From Pantoea agglomerans (GTDB lineage: Bacteria; Pseudomonadota; Gammaproteobacteria; Enterobacterales; Enterobacteriaceae), in NCBI RefSeq assembly GCF_020149765.1, contig NZ_CP083808.1, forward strand, positions 372,001 through 436,000: a stretch of DNA of 64,000 nt, in the 5' to 3' direction. Each line of letters opens with the position of its first letter. Within the stretch, counting starts at the first letter, position 1. Below the pieces are notes generated by a model, which was not told the origin of the DNA, ran no database searches, and saw only the letters and a program-made list of their open reading frames with translations. Made by a program: the position numbers and the translations under genes. Of this stretch, positions 25,011 through 34,217 are shown piece by piece.

Positions 25011-26753
25011 ATGGATGGCTTCTCTCAACCGGCTGGCGTTGACGTGGCGGCGCAGTGCTTTCTCAATGCGCTTTTACGCGAAACGCGCGACTGGAACTAC
25101 GTGGCAGGCGGCGCGCCCGAACGGACGCACTTTATTGAACTGCCCCTGTCATCATCGCAGGTTCTGCGTTTGCCGCTGCGCTACTTCTCCCCTACGCAGC
25201 ATCATCACTATCAGTTCCCCGCGCTGCTCATCAGCCCGACGTCGCCCGAGGGTGAAGCCGTCTCCTTTGACACGCTGGTTTCGCTGATAGTGGCAAAGCC
25301 GGCCATTCGCGCGGAACTCAGCGGCGAGGTCATCGAACGTTTTCAGCAGCGCGTCGGCGAAAGCCATGCGAACTGCTGGCAGGCGATTAATCTGCGTCAT
25401 CGCTGGCCTGCGCTGCGCAAAAAACCGCTCTCATTTTCCGAAGCCGAACAGGCGCTGCTGGTGGGTCACGCGTTCCACCCCGCGCCGAAATCGCACGAAC
25501 CCTTTAATGAAGCCGAGGCGCGCCGCTATCTGCCTGAGTTCGCTTCCGACTTCCCGCTCCACTGGTTCTCCGTCGACAGCGACCATGTGGCGGGGGAAAG
25601 CCTCGGCCTGACGCTGCGCGCCCGTCTGCTGCGCTTTGCTGCCCAGAGCGCGCCCGCCCTGCTCAGCCAGTTTACCGACCAGCGCTGGCTGATCCCGATG
25701 CATCCCTGGCAGGCGCGTTATCTGCTGACGCAGGCGTGGTGCCAGCGGCTGATCGCCAGCGGCGCGCTGGCAGATTTAGGGGAAAGCGGCACCGCCTGGC
25801 TGCCCACCAGCTCGTCGCGTTCGCTCTACTCTCCTGCCAGCAACGATATGATCAAATTTTCACTGAGCGTGCGCCTGACCAATTCGGTGCGAACCCTGTC
25901 GGTGAAAGAGGTGAAGCGCGGCATGCGCCTGGCGCGTCTGGCTCAAACGCCGCGCTGGCAGCGGCTACAGATGGACTACCCCACCCTGCGCGTGATGCAG
26001 GAGGATGGCTGGGCCGGGCTGCGCGCCGCGGATGGCGCAATCCAGGAAGAGAGCCTGATGGCGTTTCGCGTCAACAGCCTTTTCGACACCCCGGAAACCC
26101 AGACCAACGTGCTGGTAAGCCTGACGCAGGCCGCGCCAGACGGCGGCGACAGCCTGCTGGCGGCGGCAGTGAGAAGGCTGAGCCACCGGCTCGGGCTAAC
26201 GCTCAGCCAGGGGGCGCAGTGCTGGGTAAACGCCTACTGCGATCGCGTGCTGCTGCCGCTGTTCGCCACGGAAGCCAATTACGGCCTGGTGTTGCTGGCG
26301 CACCAGCAAAACATCCTGGTGGAGATGCAGCAGGATCTCCCGGTCGGACTGCTCTACCGCGACTGCCAGGGCAGCGGCTTTACGGAAAACGCCGCCGACT
26401 GGCTGGCGCAGATTGACGAAACCGATGCGGAAAATTGCTTCAGCCGCGAACAGGTACTGCGCTACTTCCCCTATTACCTGCTGGTCAACTCCACGCTGGC
26501 GGTCACCGCCGCGCTAGGCGCCGCGGGCTTTGAGACAGAAGAGCGTCTGATGGCGCAAGTGCGCGACAGGCTGACGGCGCTGCGCAGCCAGGTCAGCGAT
26601 ACCCGCAGCCTTGATTACGTGCTCGACAGCCGACACTGGAACTGTAAAGGCAATTTCTACTGCTATCTCTATGACCACAACGAAAACACCATCGCCGATC
26701 CGGCGGTGATCTACTTCGATTTTCACAATCCGTTCTACAGGGAGAAGCCGTAA
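25011..26753 (+). CDS. iucA: Aerobactin synthetase IucA (NIS family)
   Basis: A 580-residue NRPS-independent siderophore (NIS) synthetase. It has the conserved HPWQ block (IPMHPWQARYLL), the ATP-site SSSRSLYSP region and the C-terminal KGNFYCYLYDHNENT block. IucA joins N6-acetyl-N6-hydroxylysine to one carboxylate of citrate using ATP, giving the intermediate completed by IucC. It is the first gene of the operon, directly after the Fur box; iucB begins on its stop (TAATG). Confidence 0.93.
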   Translation: MDGFSQPAGVDVAAQCFLNALLRETRDWNYVAGGAPERTHFIELPLSSSQVLRLPLRYFSPTQHHHYQFPALLISPTSPEGEAVSFDTLVSLIVAKPAIRAELSGEVIERFQQRVGESHANCWQAINLRHRWPALRKKPLSFSEAEQALLVGHAFHPAPKSHEPFNEAEARRYLPEFASDFPLHWFSVDSDHVAGESLGLTLRARLLRFAAQSAPALLSQFTDQRWLIPMHPWQARYLLTQAWCQRLIASGALADLGESGTAWLPTSSSRSLYSPASNDMIKFSLSVRLTNSVRTLSVKEVKRGMRLARLAQTPRWQRLQMDYPTLRVMQEDGWAGLRAADGAIQEESLMAFRVNSLFDTPETQTNVLVSLTQAAPDGGDSLLAAAVRRLSHRLGLTLSQGAQCWVNAYCDRVLLPLFATEANYGLVLLAHQQNILVEMQQDLPVGLLYRDCQGSGFTENAADWLAQIDETDAENCFSREQVLRYFPYYLLVNSTLAVTAALGAAGFETEERLMAQVRDRLTALRSQVSDTRSLDYVLDSRHWNCKGNFYCYLYDHNENTIADPAVIYFDFHNPFYREKP

Positions 26754-27700
26754 TGCCAAACGCGCATATCGTTCATGGCGACGCAGGTTTCCGCTGTGCG
26801 CTGACCGGACAGGCGTTGCCGCTCATGCTCGGGCTGGACAACAGCGCCTCGCTGCCGTTGATGCCGACGATACCGGACGGCTGGCTTGCTGATGCGATCG
26901 ATCAGCTGCTGGTGGCGGCACCACAGCTGAGCGGCGTTCATCTTCCCTGGGCGCAGTGGCATCACAATCCCCAGGCGCAGGCGCTGTTCGCGGCGGTGAA
27001 CGGCGACTACTTTTCACGAGACACCTTCTGGCAGCTGCCGCTCTGGCTCCGGGGCGAGCAGCCGACGGCGAGCGGGAAAATGCAGTTTGATGAAGCGCGT
27101 CAGATTTTTTATCCCGTGCGTCCGCCCAGGCCGGATGGGGAAATCTATCGGCGCTACGATCCGCAGATCAAGCGAACGCTCAGTTTTCGCGTCGCCGACG
27201 TGGCGGAGGACGCCGTGCGCTTTACGCGCTGGATGAACGCTCCCCGCGTTAACGCCTTCTGGGAAATGGCGGCACCGCAGCCTGAGCAGGAAAGTTACCT
27301 GCGCAAGCAGCTCGACTCCGCCTACTGCTTCCCGGTGATCGGCTGCTTCGACGACCAGCCGTTTGGCTATTTCGAGATTTACTGGGCGGCGGAAGATCGT
27401 ATTGGTCGGCACTACCGCTGGCAGCCATACGATCGCGGTCTGCATATGCTGGTGGGCGAAGAAGCCTGGCGCGGCGCGCACTTTATTCGCAGCTGGCTGC
27501 GCGGGCTGACGCACTATCTGTTTCTCGACCAGCCCCGCACCCAGCGCATCGTCGCGGAACCGCGTTACGACAATCAGCGCCTGTTCCGCCATCTGCCGGT
27601 TGCTGGGTACCAGACCCTTAAGGAGTTCGACTTCCCCCACAAGCGCTCTCGCCTGGTGATAAGCGAGCGCAGCCGCTTCTTTACGGAGGTGGGCTTATGA
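26753..27700 (+). CDS. iucB: N6-hydroxylysine O-acetyltransferase IucB
   Basis: A 315-residue GNAT-fold acyltransferase that acetylates N6-hydroxylysine from acetyl-CoA, the second step of aerobactin synthesis. The N-terminal half is a divergent non-catalytic domain. The catalytic half begins near TLSFRVADVAED and carries WMNAPRVNAFWEM, GYFEIYWAAEDRIG, DRGLHMLVGEE and RIVAEPRYDN, all hallmarks of the IucB/RhbD siderophore acetyltransferases. Its stop overlaps the iucC start (ATGA at 27697). Confidence 0.92.
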   Translation: MPNAHIVHGDAGFRCALTGQALPLMLGLDNSASLPLMPTIPDGWLADAIDQLLVAAPQLSGVHLPWAQWHHNPQAQALFAAVNGDYFSRDTFWQLPLWLRGEQPTASGKMQFDEARQIFYPVRPPRPDGEIYRRYDPQIKRTLSFRVADVAEDAVRFTRWMNAPRVNAFWEMAAPQPEQESYLRKQLDSAYCFPVIGCFDDQPFGYFEIYWAAEDRIGRHYRWQPYDRGLHMLVGEEAWRGAHFIRSWLRGLTHYLFLDQPRTQRIVAEPRYDNQRLFRHLPVAGYQTLKEFDFPHKRSRLVISERSRFFTEVGL

Positions 27701-29424
27701 TGTGGGCGCGCGTCAACCGCGAGATGATCGCTAAAATTCTCGCCGAGCTGGAGTACGAACGGACGCTGCGCGCGGTGGAACGATCCGCAGGCCGCTGGGA
27801 AATCACCGTGGGCCAGGCGCGCTGGGAATTTGCCGCCAGCCGCGGCATCTGGGGCTGGCTGCATATCGACGCTGACTCGCTCAGCGGCGGGCCGATGGAA
27901 GCGGACGCCCTGCTGCGCCAGCTGGCGGTGACGCTGGAGATGAGCGACGCCCAGACGGCGGAGCATCTGGAAGATCTCTACGCCACGCTGCGCGGCGATC
28001 TGCAGCTGCTGGAAGCGCGCCGGTCGCTGAGCGCAGACGATATGATCGCCCTGGACGCAGATGAGCTGCAGTGCCTGCTGAGCGGACATCCCAAATTTAT
28101 TTTTAACAAAGGGCGTCGCGGCTGGGGAGTGGATGCGCTGCGCGCCTATGCGCCGGAGTATCGCAACCGCTTTCAGCTGCACTGGATTGCGGTGCGCCGG
28201 GAGAAGCTGGTCTGGAGCCACGAAGAGGCGTGCGATCTCTCTGCCCTGCTCGCCAGCGCCATGGATGAGGCGGAGCTGGCACGCTTTTATCAGCACTGGC
28301 AGTCAGCCGGACTCGATGAGAGCTGGATTGCCCTGCCTGTTCATCCCTGGCAGTGGCAGCAAAAAATCGCGCTTCATTTTCTGCCGCATCTGGCGCGTAG
28401 AGAGATGGTCGAGCTGGGCGTCTTCGGCGATCGCTATCTGGCGCAGCAGTCGCTGCGCACGCTGACCAACGCCAGCCGCCCTGCGCGCTTCGATATTAAA
28501 CTGCCGCTGACTATCTATAACACCTCCTGCTATCGCGGCATTCCCGGCAGGTATATCGCCGCTGGGCCGCTCGCCTCCGGCTGGTTAAGGCAGCAGTTCG
28601 CGCAGGATCAGACGCTGCGCGCCACCGGCGCCCAAATCCTGGCGGAGCCGGCCGCAGGTTACCTGCCCCATGAGGGCTACGCCGCGCTGCCCGCCGCGCC
28701 CTATCGCTACCAGGAGATGCTTGGCGTTATCTGGCGCGAAAGCCCCGCCAGCTACCTGCAGCCGGGCGAACAGGCGGTGCTGATGGCCGCGCTGATGGAA
28801 ACCGATAATGCCGGACGCCCGCTGATAGACGCCTGGATTAACGCCTCGGGACTGGATGCGGCCAGCTGGCTGAGCCGGATGTTCGAGGTGGTGGTGATCC
28901 CCTTCTACCACCTGATGTGCCGCTACGGCGTCGCGCTGATTGCGCATGGTCAGAACGTTACGCTGGTGATGAAAGATCATATTCCGCAGCGCATTCTGCT
29001 GAAGGATTTTCAGGGTGATATGCGCCTCGTCGATGCTGATTTCCCGGAGGCGGCGTCGCTGCCCGCTGCGGTGAAAGAGGTAACCGCGCGCCTGAGCGCC
29101 GACTACCTGATCCACGACCTGCAAACCGGCCACTTTGTTACCGTGCTGCGCTTTATCTCGCGGCTGACGCTGCGGTCAGGCATAGATGAACGCCAGTTTT
29201 ACCGGCTTCTCGCCAGCGTGCTGCAGCGCTATATGGCGCAACACCCGGCGATGGCCGATCGCTTCGCCCTGTTCGATCTCTTTAAGCCGCGCATCATCCG
29301 CGTCGTGCTTAATCCGGTAAAGCTGACATTTTCAGAGCACGACGGCGGCAGCCGGATGTTGCCCAACTACCTTACCGATCTCGATAACCCGCTCTATCTG
29401 GTCACCCAGGAGTCTCCAAAATGA
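27697..29424 (+). CDS. iucC: Aerobactin synthetase IucC (NIS family)
   Basis: A 575-residue NIS synthetase, homologous to but distinct from IucA. Marks are LSGHPKFIFNKGRRGWGVD, the LPVHPWQWQQK block, the KLPLTIYNTSCYRGIPGRYI ATP-binding segment and AHGQNVTLVMKDHIPQRILL with KDFQGD near the C-terminal third. IucC adds the second acetylated hydroxylysine to complete aerobactin. A second in-frame ATG lies at 27700, so the start could be one codon later. The coupling with iucB and iucD (4-bp overlaps) implies one mRNA. Confidence 0.93.
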   Translation: MMWARVNREMIAKILAELEYERTLRAVERSAGRWEITVGQARWEFAASRGIWGWLHIDADSLSGGPMEADALLRQLAVTLEMSDAQTAEHLEDLYATLRGDLQLLEARRSLSADDMIALDADELQCLLSGHPKFIFNKGRRGWGVDALRAYAPEYRNRFQLHWIAVRREKLVWSHEEACDLSALLASAMDEAELARFYQHWQSAGLDESWIALPVHPWQWQQKIALHFLPHLARREMVELGVFGDRYLAQQSLRTLTNASRPARFDIKLPLTIYNTSCYRGIPGRYIAAGPLASGWLRQQFAQDQTLRATGAQILAEPAAGYLPHEGYAALPAAPYRYQEMLGVIWRESPASYLQPGEQAVLMAALMETDNAGRPLIDAWINASGLDAASWLSRMFEVVVIPFYHLMCRYGVALIAHGQNVTLVMKDHIPQRILLKDFQGDMRLVDADFPEAASLPAAVKEVTARLSADYLIHDLQTGHFVTVLRFISRLTLRSGIDERQFYRLLASVLQRYMAQHPAMADRFALFDLFKPRIIRVVLNPVKLTFSEHDGGSRMLPNYLTDLDNPLYLVTQESPK

Positions 29425-30746
29425 AGATCTATGATTTCATTGGCATAGGCGTCGGCCCCTTTAACCTGAGCGTCGCCGCGCTGGCTGAAGGACTGGAAGG
29501 TTTTAGCTCCCTGTTTCTCGAACGCAAGGCCCACTTTGCCTGGCACCCGGGCATGATGGTGCCGGACTGCGCGATGCAAACCAGCTTCCTCAAAGATCTG
29601 GTGAGCGCGGTTGAGCCGACCAGTCGCTATAGCTTTGTGAACTATCTGGTGCAGCAGAAGAAATTTTACCGTTTCCTCACTACCGAACAGCGCACCGTCT
29701 CCAGAGAGGAGTTTTCCGACTACCTGGGCTGGGTGGCGAAGCGCCTGAGCAATCTGGCGTTTAACCAGCCGGTCACCCGCGTGACGTTTAACGATGCGAC
29801 GCGCCTGTTCACGGTTGAAACCGCGCAGGATCGCTTTCTGGCGCGCCATATCTGCCTCGGCATCGGGAAACAGGCCAGGCTGCCGGCGTGCGTTACGCAG
29901 CAGAGCGATCGCTGCTTCCACGCCAGCGAAATGATGCTGCGCCGGCCAGATCTGCATGGCAAGCGCGTCACCATCGTCGGCGGCGGCCAGAGCGGAGCCG
30001 ATCTCTTTCTTAATATCTTCCGCGCCGAGTGGGGCCAGCCCGCGGCCCTGAACTGGGTGTCGCGCAGGAATAACTACAACGCGCTGGATGAAGCCGCCTT
30101 CGCCAACGAGTACTTCACGCCAGACTATCTGGAAAGCTTTTCGACGCTGGACGCCAGCGCGCGCCAGCTGATGCTGAATGAACAGAAGATGACCTCAGAC
30201 GGCATTACCAGCGAGTCGCTCCTTGCCATCTACCGGGCGATGTATCACCGCTTTGAGGTGCTGCGCGAGCAGCCCTGGGCGCGACTGATGCCGTCGCGCT
30301 CGGTAATCTCGCTCGATCAGACGCAGGAGGCGCAGCAGCTGAGGCTGCGTCACCATCTCGATCATGGCGAAGAGCAGCTGGCCACCGACGTGGTGATTTT
30401 TGCCACCGGCTATCGCTCCTCGCGCCCCGCGTTTCTGGCGCCCGTGGCGCATCGTCTCCAGCTCGACCGGGACGAAAATTTCCAGATCAACACCGACTTC
30501 ACCCTTAACTGGGACGGCCCGGAAAGTAACGCCCTTTTCGCCGTCAATGCCGGGATGCAGCGCCTCGGCATTGCTGAACCCCAGCTCAGCCTGATGGCCT
30601 GGCGCGCCGCCCGCATTCTCAACCGCGCGCACCCGGACGAACCTTTTGAGCTGAGCACGACCCCCGGCGTGATCCAGTGGCGCACCCAGCAGCCGGAGAA
30701 TCACGTTCGGGATCCTCAACACACCGTTAATACCGTTCAGTTTTAA
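29421..30746 (+). CDS. iucD: L-lysine N6-monooxygenase IucD
   Basis: A 441-residue flavin N-hydroxylating monooxygenase that makes N6-hydroxylysine, the first committed step. The FAD motif is GIGVGPFNLSVAALAEG near the N-terminus, the NADPH motif is TIVGGGQSGADLFL near residue 190, and the FATGYRS motif near 330 is the family mark. The protein is soluble, perhaps with a membrane-associating N-terminus. Overlaps iucC by 4 bp and precedes iutA by 24 bp. Confidence 0.94.
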   Translation: MKIYDFIGIGVGPFNLSVAALAEGLEGFSSLFLERKAHFAWHPGMMVPDCAMQTSFLKDLVSAVEPTSRYSFVNYLVQQKKFYRFLTTEQRTVSREEFSDYLGWVAKRLSNLAFNQPVTRVTFNDATRLFTVETAQDRFLARHICLGIGKQARLPACVTQQSDRCFHASEMMLRRPDLHGKRVTIVGGGQSGADLFLNIFRAEWGQPAALNWVSRRNNYNALDEAAFANEYFTPDYLESFSTLDASARQLMLNEQKMTSDGITSESLLAIYRAMYHRFEVLREQPWARLMPSRSVISLDQTQEAQQLRLRHHLDHGEEQLATDVVIFATGYRSSRPAFLAPVAHRLQLDRDENFQINTDFTLNWDGPESNALFAVNAGMQRLGIAEPQLSLMAWRAARILNRAHPDEPFELSTTPGVIQWRTQQPENHVRDPQHTVNTVQF

Positions 30747-30770
30747 ACACTTCATCGGAAAAAAATAAAA

Positions 30771-32960
30771 ATGAAACAGCCGTATCTGTGGGTTTTGAAT
30801 CCTTGTTTACTTGCGATGCTCTCTTCCGGCGCCTGGGCCGAAGAGATAAAAGAGGATCAGATGGTGGTCTCTGCCAGCCGTACCCACCGCAGCGTGGCGG
30901 AAATGGCGCAAACTACCTGGATTATCGAGCAGCAAGAGATTGAGCAGCAGGTTCAGGGCGGCAAGGAGTTAAAAGAGGTGCTGGCGCAGCTGATTCCCGG
31001 CATGGACGTCAGCAGCCAGGGACGAACCAACTACGGCATGAATATGCGCGGTCGCTCAATGATGGTGATGGTGGACGGCGTCCGTCTTAACTCGTCACGC
31101 AGCGACAGCCGCCAGCTGGACGCGATCGATCCCTTCAATATTGAGCGTATTGAAGTGATTTCAGGCGCCACCTCGCTCTACGGCGGCGGCAGTACCGGCG
31201 GCCTGATCAATATCGTCACCAAAAAAGGGCAGCCGGGCACGCAGGCGGAGCTGCAAACCGGCGTGAAAAGCGGCTTCAACAGTCATAACGATCGCGATGA
31301 GAACCTGGCGGCGGCGGTAAGCGGCGGCGATGACAAAGCCTCGGGCCGCCTGTCGGTAGCGTATCAGCGCTATGGCGGCTGGTATGACGGCAAAGGCAAT
31401 GAGACGATTATCGATAATACCCAGACCGGGCTGCAGTACTCCGATCGTCTGGACGTAATGGGCACGGGCACGCTCAATATCGATGAGAGCCAGCAGCTGC
31501 AGCTCACCACGCAATATTTCAAGAGCGAGTCGGACGGCAGGCATGGCCTCTATCTGGGGGAGAATTTCTCGGCGGTGACCGGCTCCGGCCGCGCCTATAA
31601 CTCAGGCAACCTCGACTCCGATCGCCTGCCGGGCACCGAACGCCACCTGATTAACCTGCAGTATTCCAACACCGACTTTTTCGGCCAGGATCTGGTGGCG
31701 CAGGTTTACTATCGCGACGAGAGCCTGACTTTCTATCCCTTCCCTACCCTCAGCCGTAATCGCGTCTCCAGCATTGGCGCCTCGCAGCAGAAGACCGATT
31801 TCTATGGCGGCAAGCTCACCCATAACAGCCAGCCTGTCGACGCGCTGACCCTGACCTACGGCGTCGACGCGGACCATGAGACCTTTGACGCCAACCAGCA
31901 GTTTTTTGATCTGAACAGCGCGGCGCAAAGCGGCGGCATGACGCTGAAAAATGCCTATAACGTCGGGCGCTATCCCGGCTACAGCATTACTAACCTCGCG
32001 CCGTTCCTGCAGTCGAGCTACGACATTGACACCATCACGCTGAGCGGCGGCGTGCGCTACCAGTATACGAAAAACAAGGTGGACGATTTTGTTGGCTATG
32101 CGCAGCAGCAGGCGATCGCCAGCGGTCAGGCCAGCTCGGCGGATGCGGTGCCGGGCGGCTCCACTGACTACAATAATCTGCTCTTTAATGCCGGCATTCT
32201 GGGTCGCCTGACCGAGCGCCAGCAGCTGTGGTTTAACTTCTCGCAGGGCTTTGAGATCCCGGACCTGGCAAAATATTACGGTTCCGGCACCTATCGCTTA
32301 GCCAACGGGCATTACAACCTCACCAACAGCGTTAACGTCAATGATTCGAAGCTCGACGGCATTAAAGTTGATTCTTACGAGCTTGGCTGGCGCTTTACCG
32401 GCGACAGCCTGCGCACCCAGCTGGCGGCTTACTACTCGCTGTCGGATAAAACCATCAGCATTAATAAAAGCGATATGACGATTAACCTGGACGACGACAA
32501 GCGCCGTATTTATGGCGTAGAGGGCCAGGTTGATTACTTCTTTGATAACAGCGAGTGGAGCAGCGGCGCTAACTTCAACATTATCAAATCTGAGACGCGC
32601 GTAGAGGGTAAATGGGAAAAGCTCACCATCGACAGCGCCAGCCCATCCAAAGTCAGCGCCTGGCTGAACTGGGCGCCGGGCGACTGGGATCTACGCGTCC
32701 AGAGCACGCAGACCTTTGACGTTTCCGATGCTGACGGCAAGAAAATCGATGGCTATAACACCGTGGATTTTCTGGGCAGCTATGCGCTGCCGGTCGGCAA
32801 ACTCAGCTTCAGCGTAGAGAACCTGCTGGATAAGGATTACACCACGGTATGGGGCCAGCGGGCACCGGGGCTCTACAGCCCCACCTACGGCGATGCAGCG
32901 CTTTATACCTATAAAGGTCGCGGCCGCACCTTTGGCCTGAACTACTCAGTGCTGTTCTGA
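30771..32960 (+). CDS. iutA: TonB-dependent ferric aerobactin receptor IutA
   Basis: A 729-residue outer-membrane receptor. A signal peptide ends near SSGAWA, and the TonB box (DQMVVSAS) follows. The plug domain has GMNMRGRSMMVMVDGVRLN and IERIEVISGATSLYGGGS. The beta-barrel runs to the end, closing with TFGLNYSVLF whose terminal Phe is the outer-membrane assembly signal. The overall layout matches IutA of E. coli. It is the last gene of the iron-regulated operon and is followed by a strong terminator at 33011. Confidence 0.93.
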   Translation: MKQPYLWVLNPCLLAMLSSGAWAEEIKEDQMVVSASRTHRSVAEMAQTTWIIEQQEIEQQVQGGKELKEVLAQLIPGMDVSSQGRTNYGMNMRGRSMMVMVDGVRLNSSRSDSRQLDAIDPFNIERIEVISGATSLYGGGSTGGLINIVTKKGQPGTQAELQTGVKSGFNSHNDRDENLAAAVSGGDDKASGRLSVAYQRYGGWYDGKGNETIIDNTQTGLQYSDRLDVMGTGTLNIDESQQLQLTTQYFKSESDGRHGLYLGENFSAVTGSGRAYNSGNLDSDRLPGTERHLINLQYSNTDFFGQDLVAQVYYRDESLTFYPFPTLSRNRVSSIGASQQKTDFYGGKLTHNSQPVDALTLTYGVDADHETFDANQQFFDLNSAAQSGGMTLKNAYNVGRYPGYSITNLAPFLQSSYDIDTITLSGGVRYQYTKNKVDDFVGYAQQQAIASGQASSADAVPGGSTDYNNLLFNAGILGRLTERQQLWFNFSQGFEIPDLAKYYGSGTYRLANGHYNLTNSVNVNDSKLDGIKVDSYELGWRFTGDSLRTQLAAYYSLSDKTISINKSDMTINLDDDKRRIYGVEGQVDYFFDNSEWSSGANFNIIKSETRVEGKWEKLTIDSASPSKVSAWLNWAPGDWDLRVQSTQTFDVSDADGKKIDGYNTVDFLGSYALPVGKLSFSVENLLDKDYTTVWGQRAPGLYSPTYGDAALYTYKGRGRTFGLNYSVLF

Positions 32961-33010
32961 TTGCGCCCCGGCGTCTGCTGTGACGGATGCCGGGCAACGC
33001 GCTGACTCTG

Positions 33011-33053
33011 CGCGTAAGTCTCCTCCTGCTAAAGGGGGGCTTACGCGTTTTTA
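33011..33053 (+). terminator. Terminator of the iucABCD-iutA operon
   Basis: CGCGTAAG (33011-33018) pairs with CTTACGCG (33040-33047), with further partial pairing inside (TCCTCC/GGGGGG), followed by TTTTTATTT. Confidence 0.85.
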
Positions 33054-33136
33054 TTTAACCAGGCGGACAATAAACTGGCACAACCGCAAAATTAAAGTAA
33101 ACTTAAATTAAAATCGAAAAATTGAGGACGGTTACC

Positions 33137-33433
33137 ATGCCAGTATATGACATCTCAATTGAACTACGCGGGAAAGTGAACGCGGCTGAAGAGTACCGAA
33201 GACTTCGTAACGCCATGAATAACAATGGATTCCGCCACAGCATTTCTAACGGGAGCCAACAGAGTTACTGGCTGCCGAGAGATCTCTTTACCTATGAGGG
33301 AGATATATCGAAACAGGAACTGATGGACCGCGTTTATAACCTGCTCACTGAGTTTGTACCGGCGCCAGGTGTGATGGTAACAGAGTCTGTAGGGCGCTGC
33401 TGGCGCGGCCTCAGGGAGATCGAGGGCTTTTAA
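33137..33433 (+). CDS. Small GhoS/DUF2622-like protein
   Basis: A 98-residue protein. The pattern MPVYDISIELRG, then EYRRLRNAMNNNGF and a terminal VMVTESVGRCWRGLREI resembles the DUF2622 group of small enterobacterial proteins, related in fold to GhoS, the Cas2-like RNase antitoxin of the GhoT/GhoS system. I call only the resemblance: no GhoT-like toxin (a tiny two-helix membrane protein) is visible next to it. I prefer the ATG at 33137 to that at 33122 because families of this type start right at the first beta strand. It lies in an AT-richer stretch after the aerobactin operon. Confidence 0.5.
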   Translation: MPVYDISIELRGKVNAAEEYRRLRNAMNNNGFRHSISNGSQQSYWLPRDLFTYEGDISKQELMDRVYNLLTEFVPAPGVMVTESVGRCWRGLREIEGF

Positions 33434-34217
33434 GCTGTGAAGGTTACAGATCATCTTCCAGGTTTAAGCAAACTTAACTTGCAACGCTCTGTTAATCAAG
33501 CCAGCGAAGGTTATACGCCAGGCAAAAACCTGCCCGCCCTCGCTTTAGGGAGGGAGATAACAGTGAAGGGGCATAAAGCGCAGCGCATTCAAGCCGCTGA
33601 CTTTGCCGCCGTCCTGAGCAGGACAAAAAGGTCACTGCCTTATAATAGCGGACACGGTAAAAAGATGGCGGTGTCAGAACTGGCTGAGCACGCTGGCTCT
33701 TGCTCAGCAGGCTTTTTCAGCGCAGCAATTAACTGATATATCACTATCAGGCATTTAAATATAAATAAACTTATAAGCCTGCTAAGTAATTTTGCCACTC
33801 TCAAAAAGACAGGTAGATATACGCGAAATGTCAATCAATTCCTCAGCGCTCTGCTGTACGGATAAGGGATTTATAATTTAGATAATGTTGACACAAGGAG
33901 GTTAGCAAAAGAGGTGCAGGAGAAGCAGAGTTACCCTTTATTGACAAAAAACGGTGGACTTAATTTGACATTTGAAAAAAGAGCATAACTGAAAATCAGG
34001 CTGTCGCCCTTACCTGCTTTTCGACCATTGATGCCTCATTGCTGCACTTTTATTACAACTCTGCCTGACTAAAGTATGGGCTTGTTTTTTTACAGACAGT
34101 AGCCAGTTCAGCTTAATTTATCACTCAGGTTTCCAGGATAATTCTGCTTGAGTGTAAATCTGTGTCAATGTTAATTTCACGCTACCTCTTTGCTTCATTT
34201 TATTAATAAGGGAATTT
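33434..34217. other. Long non-coding, AT-rich stretch
   Basis: About 780 bp without a convincing gene. A frame starts at GTG 33437, only 3 bp after the previous stop, but a hairpin (GCTGAGCA/TGCTCAGC, 33683-33708, followed by TTTTT) falls inside it, so it is probably not coding and the hairpin may end transcription from the upstream gene. Several TTGACA-like elements occur near 33890 and 33960, as expected for a promoter region of the acyltransferase. No repeat or RNA gene recognised. Confidence 0.4.

Noticed and set aside
33437..33736. GTG-started frame of 99 residues, 3 bp after the GhoS/DUF2622-like stop, as a possible toxin partner
   Set aside because: No hydrophobic or enzyme-like pattern, no ribosome site at the first GTG, and a terminator-like hairpin (33683-33717) lies inside the frame.
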